Source: Lacticaseibacillus baoqingensis (GTDB lineage: Bacteria; Bacillota; Bacilli; Lactobacillales; Lactobacillaceae). From it: a stretch of 64,000 nt of DNA. How positions within the stretch are numbered: the first letter of the stretch is position 1; each line of letters opens with the position of its first letter. The notes below the pieces were generated by a model. It ran no database searches, was not told the DNA's origin, and worked only from the letters and a program-made list of their open reading frames with translations. Shown here in pieces: positions 20,598 to 29,292 of the stretch. The position numbers and the translations under genes are program-made. Where the stretch lies: NCBI RefSeq assembly GCF_003946165.1, contig NZ_RHOI01000012.1, positions 1-64,000 on the forward strand, in the 5' to 3' direction.

Positions 20598-22112
20598 TTA
20601 GTCATGTGACTTGCTGAAATTGCGCTTGCCAGCGCGTTCGCTGCTGCGCTTGCCATCACGACGGTTGCGATCATATGGGCGCTTGCCGCCTTCACGATGA
20701 CCTTGATAGCCGCGATGATCGGAGTTGCTGCGATGGCCGCCTTTGTAGCCGCCCTTATAGCCGCCGCGACCACCACCATGGCCGCCACGATTAGGTAATG
20801 GCCGTTCTGGTGTGATCTTAACTGGAACACTCGATGCATCATCAGGAGAAACGGCTTTGAGATAAGCCGAAACCAGCTGTAATGGAGTGTATTCTTCCAA
20901 CAGGCTTTCTGCCATTGGTTCGTACTTTTCAAAATCGTCCCCAGCAACTTGTTCTTTGATGTTTTGCAAACCGGTTGAGATCTGGCCTAAAAAGGCTTCT
21001 TCTGCTGTTGGCGGCTGCAATGGCATCATCCGCTTCTTAGTCAGATCTTCGATCGTCCGCAGATAACCCATTTCATTCGGTACAACGAAAGTCACAGACA
21101 CGCCGGATTTCCCGGCCCGGCCAGTCCGGCCGATACGATGCACGTATGAGTCTGGGTCTTGAGGAATATCATAGTTGTAAACATGCGTCACATCATTGAT
21201 ATCCAACCCACGGGCAGCCACGTCAGTTGCGACTAAAAAGTCAAGCTCGCCTGACTTGAATTGGCGCAACACGCTCATCCGCTTTTGTTGCGTCAAATCA
21301 CCGTGAATGCCTTCTGCCTTGTAGCCGCGAGCCTTCAAACCACGGGTCAATTCATCCACGCGGCGCTTGGTCCGACCAAAGATCAAAGCCAATTCTGGGG
21401 CTTGGACATCAAACAAGCGCGTCATGATGTCAAACTTTTCAAAGTCCTTGGAACGGACATAATACTGATCGACCGTGTCCGCGGTCAATTCTTTAGACTT
21501 GATCTGAACGGTGATCGGATCGTGCATGAACGTCTTGGTCAAACGCATGATCGGTGCCGGCATCGTGGCTGAGAATAGCAGCGTCTGACGAGAATCTGGC
21601 GCTGTTTTAACGATGTTTTCAATGTCATCGATAAAGCCCATATCCAACATTTCATCGGCTTCATCCAATACTAATGTTTTCAAACCGCCCAGCTTCAAGG
21701 TGTGACGGTTAATGTGGTCCAACAAGCGCCCTGGAGTGCCCACCACGATTTGTGGGTGATCAGCCAATTGCTTGATCTGGCGGCGAATATCCGCACCACC
21801 GTAAACTGCGGTGACTTTAACTTTTTTATCGCGGCCCAATTTATATAATTCTTCTTGAGTCTGCACTGCTAATTCCCGCGTTGGCGAAATGACCAGCGTC
21901 TGCACGTCGCGGTCAGCTTTGTCGATCGCTTGCAATACGGGTAAACCAAACGCAGCCGTCTTACCAGTACCAGTTTGCGCTTGGCCGATGACGTCTTTAC
22001 CTTGTAAGGCCAGCGGAATCGTTTCTGATTGAATCGGAGTTGCCTCTTCAAATCCCGCACGGGTGATAGCCTTCAGTAAATCGTGATCTAAACCTAGTTC
22101 TTTAAACTTCAA
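20598..22112 (-). CDS. cshA: DEAD-box ATP-dependent RNA helicase CshA
   Basis: RNA helicase active in mRNA decay, ribosome assembly and cold growth. The 504-residue chain has the Q motif (FEEATPIQSETIP), motif I AQTGTGKT near residue 45, DEAD near 150, SAT, and HRIGRTGRAG. A C-terminal domain then ends in a Gly/Arg/His-rich tail of repeated GGYKGG-like units that resembles RNA-binding RGG segments. The start is TTG with GGAGGAAACCAT before it. A promoter and a ~100-nt leader lie upstream, common for cold-inducible helicases. Confidence 0.95.
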   Translation of the reverse strand: MKFKELGLDHDLLKAITRAGFEEATPIQSETIPLALQGKDVIGQAQTGTGKTAAFGLPVLQAIDKADRDVQTLVISPTRELAVQTQEELYKLGRDKKVKVTAVYGGADIRRQIKQLADHPQIVVGTPGRLLDHINRHTLKLGGLKTLVLDEADEMLDMGFIDDIENIVKTAPDSRQTLLFSATMPAPIMRLTKTFMHDPITVQIKSKELTADTVDQYYVRSKDFEKFDIMTRLFDVQAPELALIFGRTKRRVDELTRGLKARGYKAEGIHGDLTQQKRMSVLRQFKSGELDFLVATDVAARGLDINDVTHVYNYDIPQDPDSYVHRIGRTGRAGKSGVSVTFVVPNEMGYLRTIEDLTKKRMMPLQPPTAEEAFLGQISTGLQNIKEQVAGDDFEKYEPMAESLLEEYTPLQLVSAYLKAVSPDDASSVPVKITPERPLPNRGGHGGGRGGYKGGYKGGHRSNSDHRGYQGHREGGKRPYDRNRRDGKRSSERAGKRNFSKSHD

Positions 22113-22196
22113 ATGGTTTCCTCCTTGGATTGTGTAACACCCGATCTACAAAACAAGTGGATTCCCTAAGTCTGCCTTGTAAATCTCGTTTACGTG

Positions 22197-22244
22197 GCTG
22201 TTTTTCTGAAAACAGCATCTTAAACATAGTAACACGCTTGTCAA
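22197..22244 (-). promoter_or_regulatory. cshA promoter and leader hairpin
   Basis: Minus-strand TTGACA (22239-22244) and TAAGAT (22217-22222) with a 16-bp spacer. The predicted transcript begins near 22210, at hairpin GCTGTTTT-CAG-AAAAACAGC (22197-22216), leaving a leader of about 97 nt. Confidence 0.7.
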
Positions 22245-22418
22245 TAGAAAACAATTGATTCAAGCAAATAATCCGGTCCAGCGGCACTTGCCTCACCAGT
22301 ATCTGCTCTGGCTACTACCGCCTAAGCCTGATATGGCGGGCTTTTACCACCGAGATTTTCTATTTCAAAAAAAGGGACCAAGACCGCTTTGCCTAGACGT
22401 GTTCTACTAAGCCGCGGG

Positions 22419-22511
22419 CATGACACAAACGCCTTGGAACCACGATTCTAACAACGAATCGTGACGCCAAGGCGCTTGTGTCATGGGCTAAAACCGCTTT
22501 GGGGTTTAGCC
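22419..22511. repeat. large double hairpin after murF
   Basis: The first hairpin spans 22419-22485: CATGACACAA, CGCCTTGG and CACGATTC pair in order with GAATCGTG, CCAAGGCG and TTGTGTCATG around TAACAAC, 26 paired positions. The second spans 22486-22511: GGCTAAA with TTTAGCC. No clear T-run follows either strand. It lies 15 bp past the murF stop, in the 414-bp gap before cshA; the stretch 22260-22418 shows nothing else I recognise. Confidence 0.7.
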
Positions 22512-22526
22512 TATTATTCCGCAGTG

Positions 22527-23915
22527 CTAATCAGAATCACCATCTAACAACGCCTGCAACACATTTTCTAAATGCAACCCATGGCTGGCCTTTAAGACAA
22601 CCATATCTTGATAGGACACATCTGCTTGCAATGCATTGATCAACGCCTGTTGCTGACCCTTAGGAAAATAATGCACCGCTGCTGCCGGATATTTTGCCGC
22701 CAACGTATCAGCCAATGAGCTGATCTCATCGCCATACAGATAAACTTCTGGGATCCGAGTGGGATCTAGCGCTGTTGCGACACTGGCGTGCAACTCAGCA
22801 CTAGCAGCCCCTAACTCCAACATATCACCTAACACCGCGATGCGCCGGCCGGAACATGGGAATTCAGCAAAATCATGCAATACAGCCTTCATCGCGGTCG
22901 GATTGGCATTGTAAACATCACTTAAAATTGCTTCGCCAGCATCTCCGGTCAACCATTGCGTCCGGTTTGCAGTGATCTGAAAGTCAGCCAATGCATGTTG
23001 GATCGCTTCAGGCTTCACATGAAAGCGCCGACCAACCAAAATCGCAGCCAACGCATTGGTCACATTGTATTCGCCCATTACCGGAATCGAAAAATGCAGA
23101 TCTGGCCAGCGGGACAAGTCAAACTCTGTATGGTCTTCAAACGCCTGGATATGACGTGCATACAAGTTATTTTCCGGATCCAAGCCAAACGTCTTTTGGT
23201 CTTGCGTCACGGCAGTCGCGCGTTGGCGCAAAAGCGGTTCATCCCCGTTATAAACGAATAGCCCATCTTCTTTGAGCCCAGAGACGATTTCCATCTTCGC
23301 ATCGGCGATCTTATCACGCGTCTTGAAAAATTCGATATGTGCCTCGCCGATCATGGTGATCACGACCACGTCAGGTTCGGCTAAATGACTCAACGCCGTT
23401 AACTGGCCTGGGCGATCCATCCCCATTTCAACCACTAACACTTCAGTATTGGTGTCCATGCTCAAAATCGTAAATGGAACACCGATTTCATTATTGAAGT
23501 TTTCTGGCGTCTTGACGACGTGATATTGGGTTGCCAACACCGCGGCAGCCATATCCTTAGTGGTCGTCTTCCCATTGCTGCCTGTGATCGCAACCACTTT
23601 CGGATTGACCTTCATCATCAGATAATATTGTGCCAGCTTTTGTAAGGCCTGCAGCGGATCATCGACAACCAGTTGCGGTATGGCCGTCGCAATCGGCGCT
23701 TTGGCTGCGGCGATAAAAGTCGCCGCTGCACCATGTTCTGCCGCCGCAGCCAAAAATTCATGGCCATCACGTTCGCCTTGCAGCGGGACGAACAAATCGC
23801 CAGGATGTAATTGACGGCTGTCAAATGCCACCCCAGTGATCGTCGGACAATCCGCTTCTGCCAAGGGGCAATCGCTGCCGACCACGCGAGCGACCTCAGA
23901 TAATTTCATTTTCAT
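22527..23915 (-). CDS. murF: UDP-MurNAc-tripeptide D-alanyl-D-alanine ligase
   Basis: Adds D-Ala-D-Ala to the peptidoglycan precursor in the cytoplasm. The 462-residue Mur ligase has the P-loop VVAITGSNGKTTTKDM near residue 110, the NFNNEIGVPFTIL motif and EMGMDRPGQ. The C-terminal domain includes DVYNANPTAMKAVL. The first ATG was used; GGAG lies about 12 bases upstream, a rather long spacing, and the third codon is a second ATG. It lies upstream of cshA with a large hairpin between. Confidence 0.95.
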   Translation of the reverse strand: MKMKLSEVARVVGSDCPLAEADCPTITGVAFDSRQLHPGDLFVPLQGERDGHEFLAAAAEHGAAATFIAAAKAPIATAIPQLVVDDPLQALQKLAQYYLMMKVNPKVVAITGSNGKTTTKDMAAAVLATQYHVVKTPENFNNEIGVPFTILSMDTNTEVLVVEMGMDRPGQLTALSHLAEPDVVVITMIGEAHIEFFKTRDKIADAKMEIVSGLKEDGLFVYNGDEPLLRQRATAVTQDQKTFGLDPENNLYARHIQAFEDHTEFDLSRWPDLHFSIPVMGEYNVTNALAAILVGRRFHVKPEAIQHALADFQITANRTQWLTGDAGEAILSDVYNANPTAMKAVLHDFAEFPCSGRRIAVLGDMLELGAASAELHASVATALDPTRIPEVYLYGDEISSLADTLAAKYPAAAVHYFPKGQQQALINALQADVSYQDMVVLKASHGLHLENVLQALLDGDSD

Positions 23916-23985
23916 GGGTGTATTGTACTCCTATTCGTTGCAGTTCAGCGTCACTATTGTAGCGCAGACGACCGCCTGCGACCAC

Positions 23986-24726
23986 TCATTTTAACTTCAA
24001 CTGCCAAGCATCAGCCTTACGGTCCAACACCAGCTCGCCAAATTGCGCCGCCCCATCCAGATCCAAAGGCTGATCAGGCACGTAGCGATCTGTCAGCGTC
24101 AACAACGGGATGCGGACTTGATCGCGGCTGAAGACCCCCCCACCAAAATCAAATAAGACCCCGTCTTCCAAGTTGGGGAACAACCCTGATAACGTCGTTT
24201 CACCCACCGGTTGAAAATGCTGCTGCCGCAACCGCAACCAAAACGGCTGGTCATTAGCTGCCCAACGTAAATGCTTCACGATCGCGGCGGCCAGCGTTTT
24301 GCTGAAGAACGTCACTTGACGACAATACATCGTCACCATATCGTTGCGCAACGGTAAAAACACCAAATTGTTTTGTAGCTTATAATAAAATGGTGGTTGA
24401 ATATGTGTCTTAGCATGCCCAAGATACAATAACTCGGCGATCTCCGTTGGCATCAACTCACGCAAATAGGTGCCGTGCTTGTAATCAAGCCACGACCGGT
24501 CACGGGCGTCTTTGCTCCGCAAAAAATCGGCCACCGCCGCCTCGCCGCTGATCTCATTGAAACCAGTATGCGGATCGATGAACTCATCTTCATCGATCGG
24601 CGGCAGCAAAAGCAAATGCCGCAAAGGCGTCGGGGTCGCACTTAACACGTCGCTAGCCGAGATCCCTGCGGTCAAAAACATGTGGGCCAAGGGCTCGTAG
24701 TGAACATAGATAACTGAATTACGCAC
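23986..24726 (-). CDS. conserved protein of unknown function
   Basis: A 246-residue soluble protein, no membrane segment or signal peptide seen. It is rich in aromatic and acidic residues (PPIDEDEFIDPHTGFNEISG) and has an EIAELLYLGHAKTHIQPPF segment that recalls oxygen-sensor-like or nucleotide proteins only vaguely. The start is set at a GTG with AAGGAGG upstream; a longer ORF from 24747 lacks such a site. It lies 70 bp upstream of murF on the same strand and may be cotranscribed. I do not recognise a family. Confidence 0.75.
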   Translation of the reverse strand: MRNSVIYVHYEPLAHMFLTAGISASDVLSATPTPLRHLLLLPPIDEDEFIDPHTGFNEISGEAAVADFLRSKDARDRSWLDYKHGTYLRELMPTEIAELLYLGHAKTHIQPPFYYKLQNNLVFLPLRNDMVTMYCRQVTFFSKTLAAAIVKHLRWAANDQPFWLRLRQQHFQPVGETTLSGLFPNLEDGVLFDFGGGVFSRDQVRIPLLTLTDRYVPDQPLDLDGAAQFGELVLDRKADAWQLKLK

Positions 24727-24844
24727 GGCTGACCTCCTTGATATCAAGCTGATTATACTGCTTTTTACCCACTTCCGCCTCGTTGTCAGGTATCAATTCT
24801 GTTACAAGTGTTGCATCATTGCTCAAATTCGAAAGGAGCCGCTT

Positions 24845-25474
24845 ATGTTCACCTGGCCATTAACCTTACCTGTCCCGATCACGCTGACGATTCCAAACAC
24901 TGCACCGTTGCCAGCGACTTATTGGCAGCTGGCCGCAGGTCGCTGGCCGCATGCTTATTGGCTGCCGACCAACGAACCTACCAGTGACGGCTTAGATGGT
25001 GTGGCGGTGCACCTTTTTGCCCAAGCTGGCCCTAAAATGTCAATTTCCGGACTGCCCAGCAACTTGTGGCCTTTTGCCTGTGACCAGCAACAAGTTTTCG
25101 CGGTCGCAGCCGATGGGACGATCCGCTATTTGGACTTAGAAGTCGACCAGCGGCTGACGGTGGCCAAGGATTTTGACTCATTTTTGGCGCAACTAACGTG
25201 GCGTGCGCCGGTATTGACCCCGCCTTTTTCGGCACAACAGCTGGCTCACGCCTTGCTGGTTGCAGATGCTGCCAGCTTGCCGGCTTTATTCACCTACTTG
25301 CGCGAAGCGGAAGATTGGCCGGCTTATGGCGCTTGGCTGGGCTACTTGGGCCAGCGTCAAGAATCGGCCGCAGCCGCTCAAGAAGAGTATGCATTCGCAG
25401 CAAAATTTCTGCCGCTCACCCGTCAACAAAAAGCAGCCTTAGCACCAATATTGACGTCAAGTACGCTGCTTTGA
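24845..25474 (+). CDS. protein of unknown function
   Basis: A 209-residue protein, rich in Ala, Pro, Leu and Trp, without a signal peptide or clear membrane segment. The middle resembles a small SMI1/antitoxin-like or beta-rich domain only loosely. The C-terminal 70 residues are helical and could form a TPR-like pair (ALLVADAASLPALFTYLREA and GYLGQRQESAAAAQEEY). AAAGGAG precedes the ATG and a strong terminator follows, so it is a real single-gene unit. Function is unknown. Confidence 0.7.
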   Translation: MFTWPLTLPVPITLTIPNTAPLPATYWQLAAGRWPHAYWLPTNEPTSDGLDGVAVHLFAQAGPKMSISGLPSNLWPFACDQQQVFAVAADGTIRYLDLEVDQRLTVAKDFDSFLAQLTWRAPVLTPPFSAQQLAHALLVADAASLPALFTYLREAEDWPAYGAWLGYLGQRQESAAAAQEEYAFAAKFLPLTRQQKAALAPILTSSTLL

Positions 25475-25483
25475 CTCCAAACC

Positions 25484-25520
25484 AAAAGCGGATAAATCTG
25501 CACGATTTATCCGCTTTTTT
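25484..25520 (+). terminator. terminator
   Basis: Perfect 15-bp stem AAAAGCGGATAAATC / GATTTATCCGCTTTT with a T-run on the plus strand and A-run on the other, 10 bp past the preceding stop; may act both ways. Confidence 0.9.
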
Positions 25521-25571
25521 GAGTTGTGATCGGTATTCCCCATCGCGATTCATTACCGCAATACCTGATCG

Positions 25572-26255
25572 CTAGCGTTTGGGCTGATCAGTCCCAATGC
25601 GGTTTTTTGTAAATTGAAAGGTTCTAAGCCACTTGCGGTCTCGCGAAACCCCGAGATAACACCATACCCCTAACGCCAGCGACCCCAAGAAATCGGCACA
25701 CAAGTCACCCATGGTATCCATCAAGACAGCCCGCCCGCGCAATAAGGTGTGGCCGACCATGTAGCGCTGCATATTCAAACCCAGCAGTCCATCTCCTGAA
25801 AATTCATAAAATTCCCAAAAAACGCCCAGCATCGTGCCAAACGCGACGGCAAACAACGCCAACAACAGCGGCGCGGTTTGGGCTAGTTGCTTGGACGGCG
25901 TCAGCGCGCCAAAAATTGCCAATCCCAAACCTGCCAGCATCGATGCTGAAAATAGATGTAAGAACTTATCCCAATAAGGAATGTTATAAAATTGCATCCC
26001 GGTGCCTAATAACACCGCACACAAGATGAAGGCTTCCCATAATAATAAAATCACCAGCGGCCAGCGGAAATGGCCCCAGCGCCCAATCACCGCGGGTAAG
26101 CTGGCCAGCACAATGCCAAACGCCACTTGCCCTAATAACATGGCTTGTCCTGGATAATACGCATGACCTTGCATCAAACCCAGCCCGCAAACGATGAGGT
26201 ACAAGCCCCCGCCAACCAGATTCAACGCATAAAGGATCCGATAAAGTGTGTGCAT
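25572..26255 (-). CDS. membrane protein, YjdF/DUF2238-like
   Basis: A 227-residue protein with about six membrane segments. The motif YWDKFLHLFSASMLAGLG and the later FWEFYEFSGDGLLG, then DTMGDLCADFLGSL, recall the DUF2238/YjdF family, whose members carry conserved His, Glu and Asp in membrane helices; their role is unknown. The start MHTLYRIL has AAGGAGG 6 bases upstream; the longer reading has none. Family assignment is from motif memory. Confidence 0.7.
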   Translation of the reverse strand: MHTLYRILYALNLVGGGLYLIVCGLGLMQGHAYYPGQAMLLGQVAFGIVLASLPAVIGRWGHFRWPLVILLLWEAFILCAVLLGTGMQFYNIPYWDKFLHLFSASMLAGLGLAIFGALTPSKQLAQTAPLLLALFAVAFGTMLGVFWEFYEFSGDGLLGLNMQRYMVGHTLLRGRAVLMDTMGDLCADFLGSLALGVWCYLGVSRDRKWLRTFQFTKNRIGTDQPKR

Positions 26256-26315
26256 AACGCCCTCCTTAGACTTCAGTCTACTCAGCCTCAGCACCCCCAG
26301 CAAGGGATTTTGGGC

Positions 26316-26340
26316 AAAAAAAAACCGCCATTGCTGGCGG
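26316..26340 (-). terminator. terminator downstream of the universal stress gene
   Basis: CCGCCAGCAATGGCGG followed by nine T on the minus strand. A -10-like TATAAT at 26421-26426 on the same strand could start a ~100-nt transcript ending here. Confidence 0.8.
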
Positions 26341-26496
26341 AAAAGTTTGGGGGAACTTTTTTGGGAGTGTAAGTTAATGTGTAAGCATAAGGCTGACTAC
26401 TGTTGCCTTAATATGTCTTTATTATAGCTAGCCAAAATCATTTTTTTCGCCAACATTAATAAAAAACGTTTAATAAAAATGAACTGGCGGGTACCC

Positions 26497-26955
26497 TTAA
26501 TAGCCGCCGGCCGCCACATCAGCGTCGTCATTGACCACTAACACGTTGCAAAGACTGTGGCGCACCACGTATGCCGTGGTTGATCCGGTCAACAACCGTT
26601 CCATCGCATTGACGCCTGATTTGCCGATCACAGTCAAATCACAATTATATTTTTTAGGCGCTTCTTCAGCGATCACAAACTTGGGATTGCCTTCCATCAC
26701 CACCACTTGCGTCGCGACCCCAGCGGTGTGCAGCTGATTGGCCGCTTTTTTCAGCATATCGGCAGAAACATCTGCTAATTGGCGATAAACATCATAATAA
26801 TTCACGTCGCGAGCATAGGTGCCATAATGATCGCTGTCAACTACATTCAATAGGATCACTTCAGCGCCGGTGAGCTTGGCCAGTGCCTGAGCTTGCGCCA
26901 TTGCGACATATGCATTATGCGAACCATCCAAAGGCACTAAAAGTCGTTTGTACAT
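26497..26955 (-). CDS. universal stress protein UspA family
   Basis: A 152-residue cytoplasmic protein with the UspA fold: LLVPLDGSHNAYVAMAQA at the start and the nucleotide-binding pattern G-2x-G-9x-G-S in GKSGVNAMERLLTGSTTAYV near residues 115-135. Having that motif suggests the ATP-binding subclass. AGGAGGAAAG precedes the ATG. An extended -10 TGCTATACT lies about 40 bp upstream. It is a single-gene unit; its specific role is not predictable. Confidence 0.92.
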   Translation of the reverse strand: MYKRLLVPLDGSHNAYVAMAQAQALAKLTGAEVILLNVVDSDHYGTYARDVNYYDVYRQLADVSADMLKKAANQLHTAGVATQVVVMEGNPKFVIAEEAPKKYNCDLTVIGKSGVNAMERLLTGSTTAYVVRHSLCNVLVVNDDADVAAGGY

Positions 26956-27077
26956 CAGCTTTCCTCCTCATTTTGCGCGGCTATTGACTAATTTCAGTAT
27001 AGCAAGTGTCCTTCGGTCGACGCGAGTAAAGTGCTCAAACTAACCGCCAGTACGCCAGTTTGGGCAGGCGCGTTTGC

Positions 27078-27106
27078 TTGTCAATCTGGGGTATCTAAAT
27101 TATACT
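27078..27106 (+). promoter_or_regulatory. promoter of the hxlR-patatin pair
   Basis: TTGTCA (27078-27083) and TATACT (27101-27106) with a 17-bp spacer, 28 bp before the regulator start. Confidence 0.7.
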
Positions 27107-27133
27107 GAACTCCTATTCAGGAGGTGTCGGCGA

Positions 27134-27577
27134 TTGACAGACGTGGTCCGCAAGGATGTGTTAGCGCGCTTACAAAATGGCGATTTTAGTTGTGCCAAGG
27201 AATTGACCTTGGCGATGTTTTCCGGCAAATGGAAGCTGGTGATCTTGTGTCATTTAAACTCGCATGGGGCTTATCGCTTCAATGAATTGCGCCGCTTATT
27301 GCCAACGATCACGCATAAGGTGCTGACCAACCAATTACGCGAACTCGCGCAAGATCAGCTGATCACCCGCCACGAATCGGTGCAAGGCCGGCGCCATGTC
27401 GCTTATGCCATCACCGAGCTTGGACGCTCGCTGATGCCGATCATCGAGGCCATGCGTGTTTGGGGTGAACAGCGGATCACCGCATTGCCAGTCGCCCCAA
27501 ATTGGCCGATCAATGAAGCCATTCGCCCTGCACACCAGTTGAACAAGGAGGAAACAAGATGTATCAAGCAGCATTAG
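27134..27577 (+). CDS. HxlR-family winged-helix regulator
   Basis: A 147-residue transcription regulator. FSGKWKLVILCHLNSHG, FNELRRLLPTITHKVLTNQL and the wing RRHVAYAITELGRSL are the HxlR signature. A Cys at FSCAKELT near residue 20, the position used by redox-sensing members such as HypR/YodB, suggests thiol or electrophile sensing. The start is TTG with GGAGG upstream; the ORF is open earlier but would cross the promoter. It overlaps the patatin gene by 19 bp, so the two are coupled. Confidence 0.88.
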   Translation: MTDVVRKDVLARLQNGDFSCAKELTLAMFSGKWKLVILCHLNSHGAYRFNELRRLLPTITHKVLTNQLRELAQDQLITRHESVQGRRHVAYAITELGRSLMPIIEAMRVWGEQRITALPVAPNWPINEAIRPAHQLNKEETRCIKQH

Positions 27578-28413
27578 TTTTAGAAGGCGGCGCATTACGG
27601 GGCCAATATACCGCAGGCATCCTTGATGCATTTTTGGACCATGGAATCTTCTTTCATACCGTGATCGGCGTTTCTGCTGGTGCCTTGTGCGGAACGAACT
27701 ATATTTCCCAGCAACGCGGCCGCACGGATATCGTCAACACCCGCTATCGCCACGATAAAGACTATATCTCCTTGCGCCGGGCCTTTCATCGTCAAGACAT
27801 CATCAACCTGGACTACCTGTTTGCCGAACATGGCGGGCGCTGGGAGCCTTTCGATGAGGTTGCTTATCGCACTAGTCCAATGACATTCGTCGTGGCGGCC
27901 ACCGCGTTAGAAAAGGGGCGGGCAGTTTATTTTCATCATCCCCAAGGGCGCGACTTGATCGCTGATCTCAAAGCCAGCTCGGCGATGCCGTTTATCTCCA
28001 AGCCGGTATACACCGGCTTGGGCTTATGTTTGGATGGCGGCGTCGCTGATTCGATCCCTTATGCCTATGCTCAAGCCAATGGGTTTGATAAGATCGTGGT
28101 GATTCGGACTCGCCCGCGCGCTTATCGGAAAAACCCTACCAGTCCGGTGTTGGCACGCGCTTATCAGCGGACTTTTAGCGACTATCCAGCATTCGTCCAA
28201 GCAGCGATCGCCCGGCCGCAAATGTACAACCATCAAGCTCAGACCCTGCAGTCGCTGGAAGGTGAAGGCCAAGTATTCGTGCTCGCCCCCAAAGCCCCAG
28301 TGACGGTCAAGCGCTTAGAATCCGACGTTTCGAAACTAGAAGCGTTATACCAAACCGGTTTAGCTGACGGCGCCGCCAGCTTACCGCAGTTAAAAGCCTA
28401 TCTAAATGCCTAA
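27559..28413 (+). CDS. patatin-like phospholipase
   Basis: A 284-residue serine hydrolase of the patatin/RssA/YlbK class. It has the oxyanion motif LEGGALRGQYTAG at residue 8, the nucleophile elbow GVSAG (Ser near 41) and the catalytic LDGGVADS (Asp near 157), so the Ser-Asp dyad is intact. It lacks a signal peptide and would act on membrane lipids from inside. AAGGAGG precedes the ATG. Coupling to an HxlR regulator suggests stress-induced lipid turnover, which is inference. Confidence 0.9.
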   Translation: MYQAALVLEGGALRGQYTAGILDAFLDHGIFFHTVIGVSAGALCGTNYISQQRGRTDIVNTRYRHDKDYISLRRAFHRQDIINLDYLFAEHGGRWEPFDEVAYRTSPMTFVVAATALEKGRAVYFHHPQGRDLIADLKASSAMPFISKPVYTGLGLCLDGGVADSIPYAYAQANGFDKIVVIRTRPRAYRKNPTSPVLARAYQRTFSDYPAFVQAAIARPQMYNHQAQTLQSLEGEGQVFVLAPKAPVTVKRLESDVSKLEALYQTGLADGAASLPQLKAYLNA

Positions 28414-28416
28414 AAC

Positions 28417-28460
28417 AAAAACCGGGCTAACCCCACGATCAGCGGGGTTAGCCCGGTTTT
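28417..28460. terminator. bidirectional terminator
   Basis: AAAACCGGGCTAACCCC pairs with GGGGTTAGCCCGGTTTT around a short loop, between the converging patatin and marR genes. Confidence 0.92.
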
Positions 28461-28470
28461 GACTAGGTCT

Positions 28471-28908
28471 TCACGCCTTTTGGGCGATCCAATGTAAAAC
28501 TGCCAGCAGATCTTTTTTGCTGACCCGCCCGTCTGCAGCAGAAAGGCATTGGCTTAACATTGCTTCTTGCGCATCCAAGGCCGCTTTGACCTGAGGGTAC
28601 AAGGCTTCGCCGGCAGCCGTGAGGGTCAGCTCATACCGCCGGCCATCAGTTGCAGATTGTTGCTTTGCGACCAGCCCAAGAGCGACTAGGCGGGTGATCT
28701 CGCGATTAACATTGCTTTGATGGCGGCTGTCTGCGCGGACCAGCTGATCTTGCGTCACACCCGGTGTGTCGTGCAGCTTCAAGATGAAGAAATATTGACT
28801 GCTATTAACGCCTAGTGGCTTCAAGCGTCGGTCTAAGGTGCGAATCGCCATATTGGACGCGGTGTGCAGCAGTTTCATAATGGTTTGTTCATGTTTATCA
28901 ACGATCAT
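28471..28908 (-). CDS. MarR-family regulator
   Basis: A 145-residue winged-helix repressor: SSQYFFILKLHDTPGVTQDQ, the recognition helix around SNVNREITRLVALGLV and wing DGRRYELTLT. It is divergent from an MFS exporter with a 384-bp gap, the usual MarR/efflux layout, so it most likely represses that exporter and releases it when bound to a small toxic ligand. The start MIVDKHEQ follows AAGGAGAGG; a longer reading has no site. Confidence 0.9.
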   Translation of the reverse strand: MIVDKHEQTIMKLLHTASNMAIRTLDRRLKPLGVNSSQYFFILKLHDTPGVTQDQLVRADSRHQSNVNREITRLVALGLVAKQQSATDGRRYELTLTAAGEALYPQVKAALDAQEAMLSQCLSAADGRVSKKDLLAVLHWIAQKA

Positions 28909-29235
28909 GTTCCCTCTCCTTACCGACATTGAAGGCGGCGATCCGGATCAAAGTGCACTTCAACAAAAATACGTTTCATCGTCGCTGCTTTTCATGGTCA
29001 TGGCAAACCACCCACTCACAGCAGCCATGCTCGCGCTGAGCCCAATTTACCTGCTAAAACGCCACTGCCCATCATCTGCCAACAACAACGAAGGCACTGT
29101 ACAGCATGCGCAAACATTTGCGGCAACCCTTTTTTGCTTGCACTCAAGCCACAACCTGAAGTTTACCACAATTGTATGCCTATCCATATTTTTTCCAGCA
29201 GCCGCCAGGCCGCCGTGGCAAGTTCGCCCTTACTT

Positions 29236-29280
29236 ATATATTGAAAGTGTCTTATACTGAATATATTTCATTTTCTGAAA
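29236..29280 (+). promoter_or_regulatory. likely promoter/operator of the MFS exporter
   Basis: AT-rich stretch with ATATAT-TGAAAGTG...ACTGA-ATATAT symmetry, a TATACT (29253-29258) and a second small dyad TTCA-TTTTC-TGAA just before the start. This is the only operator-like sequence in the 384-bp gap 28909-29292; the rest shows nothing I recognise. MarR binding here is inference. Confidence 0.4.
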
Positions 29281-29292
29281 GAAGCGAACATT

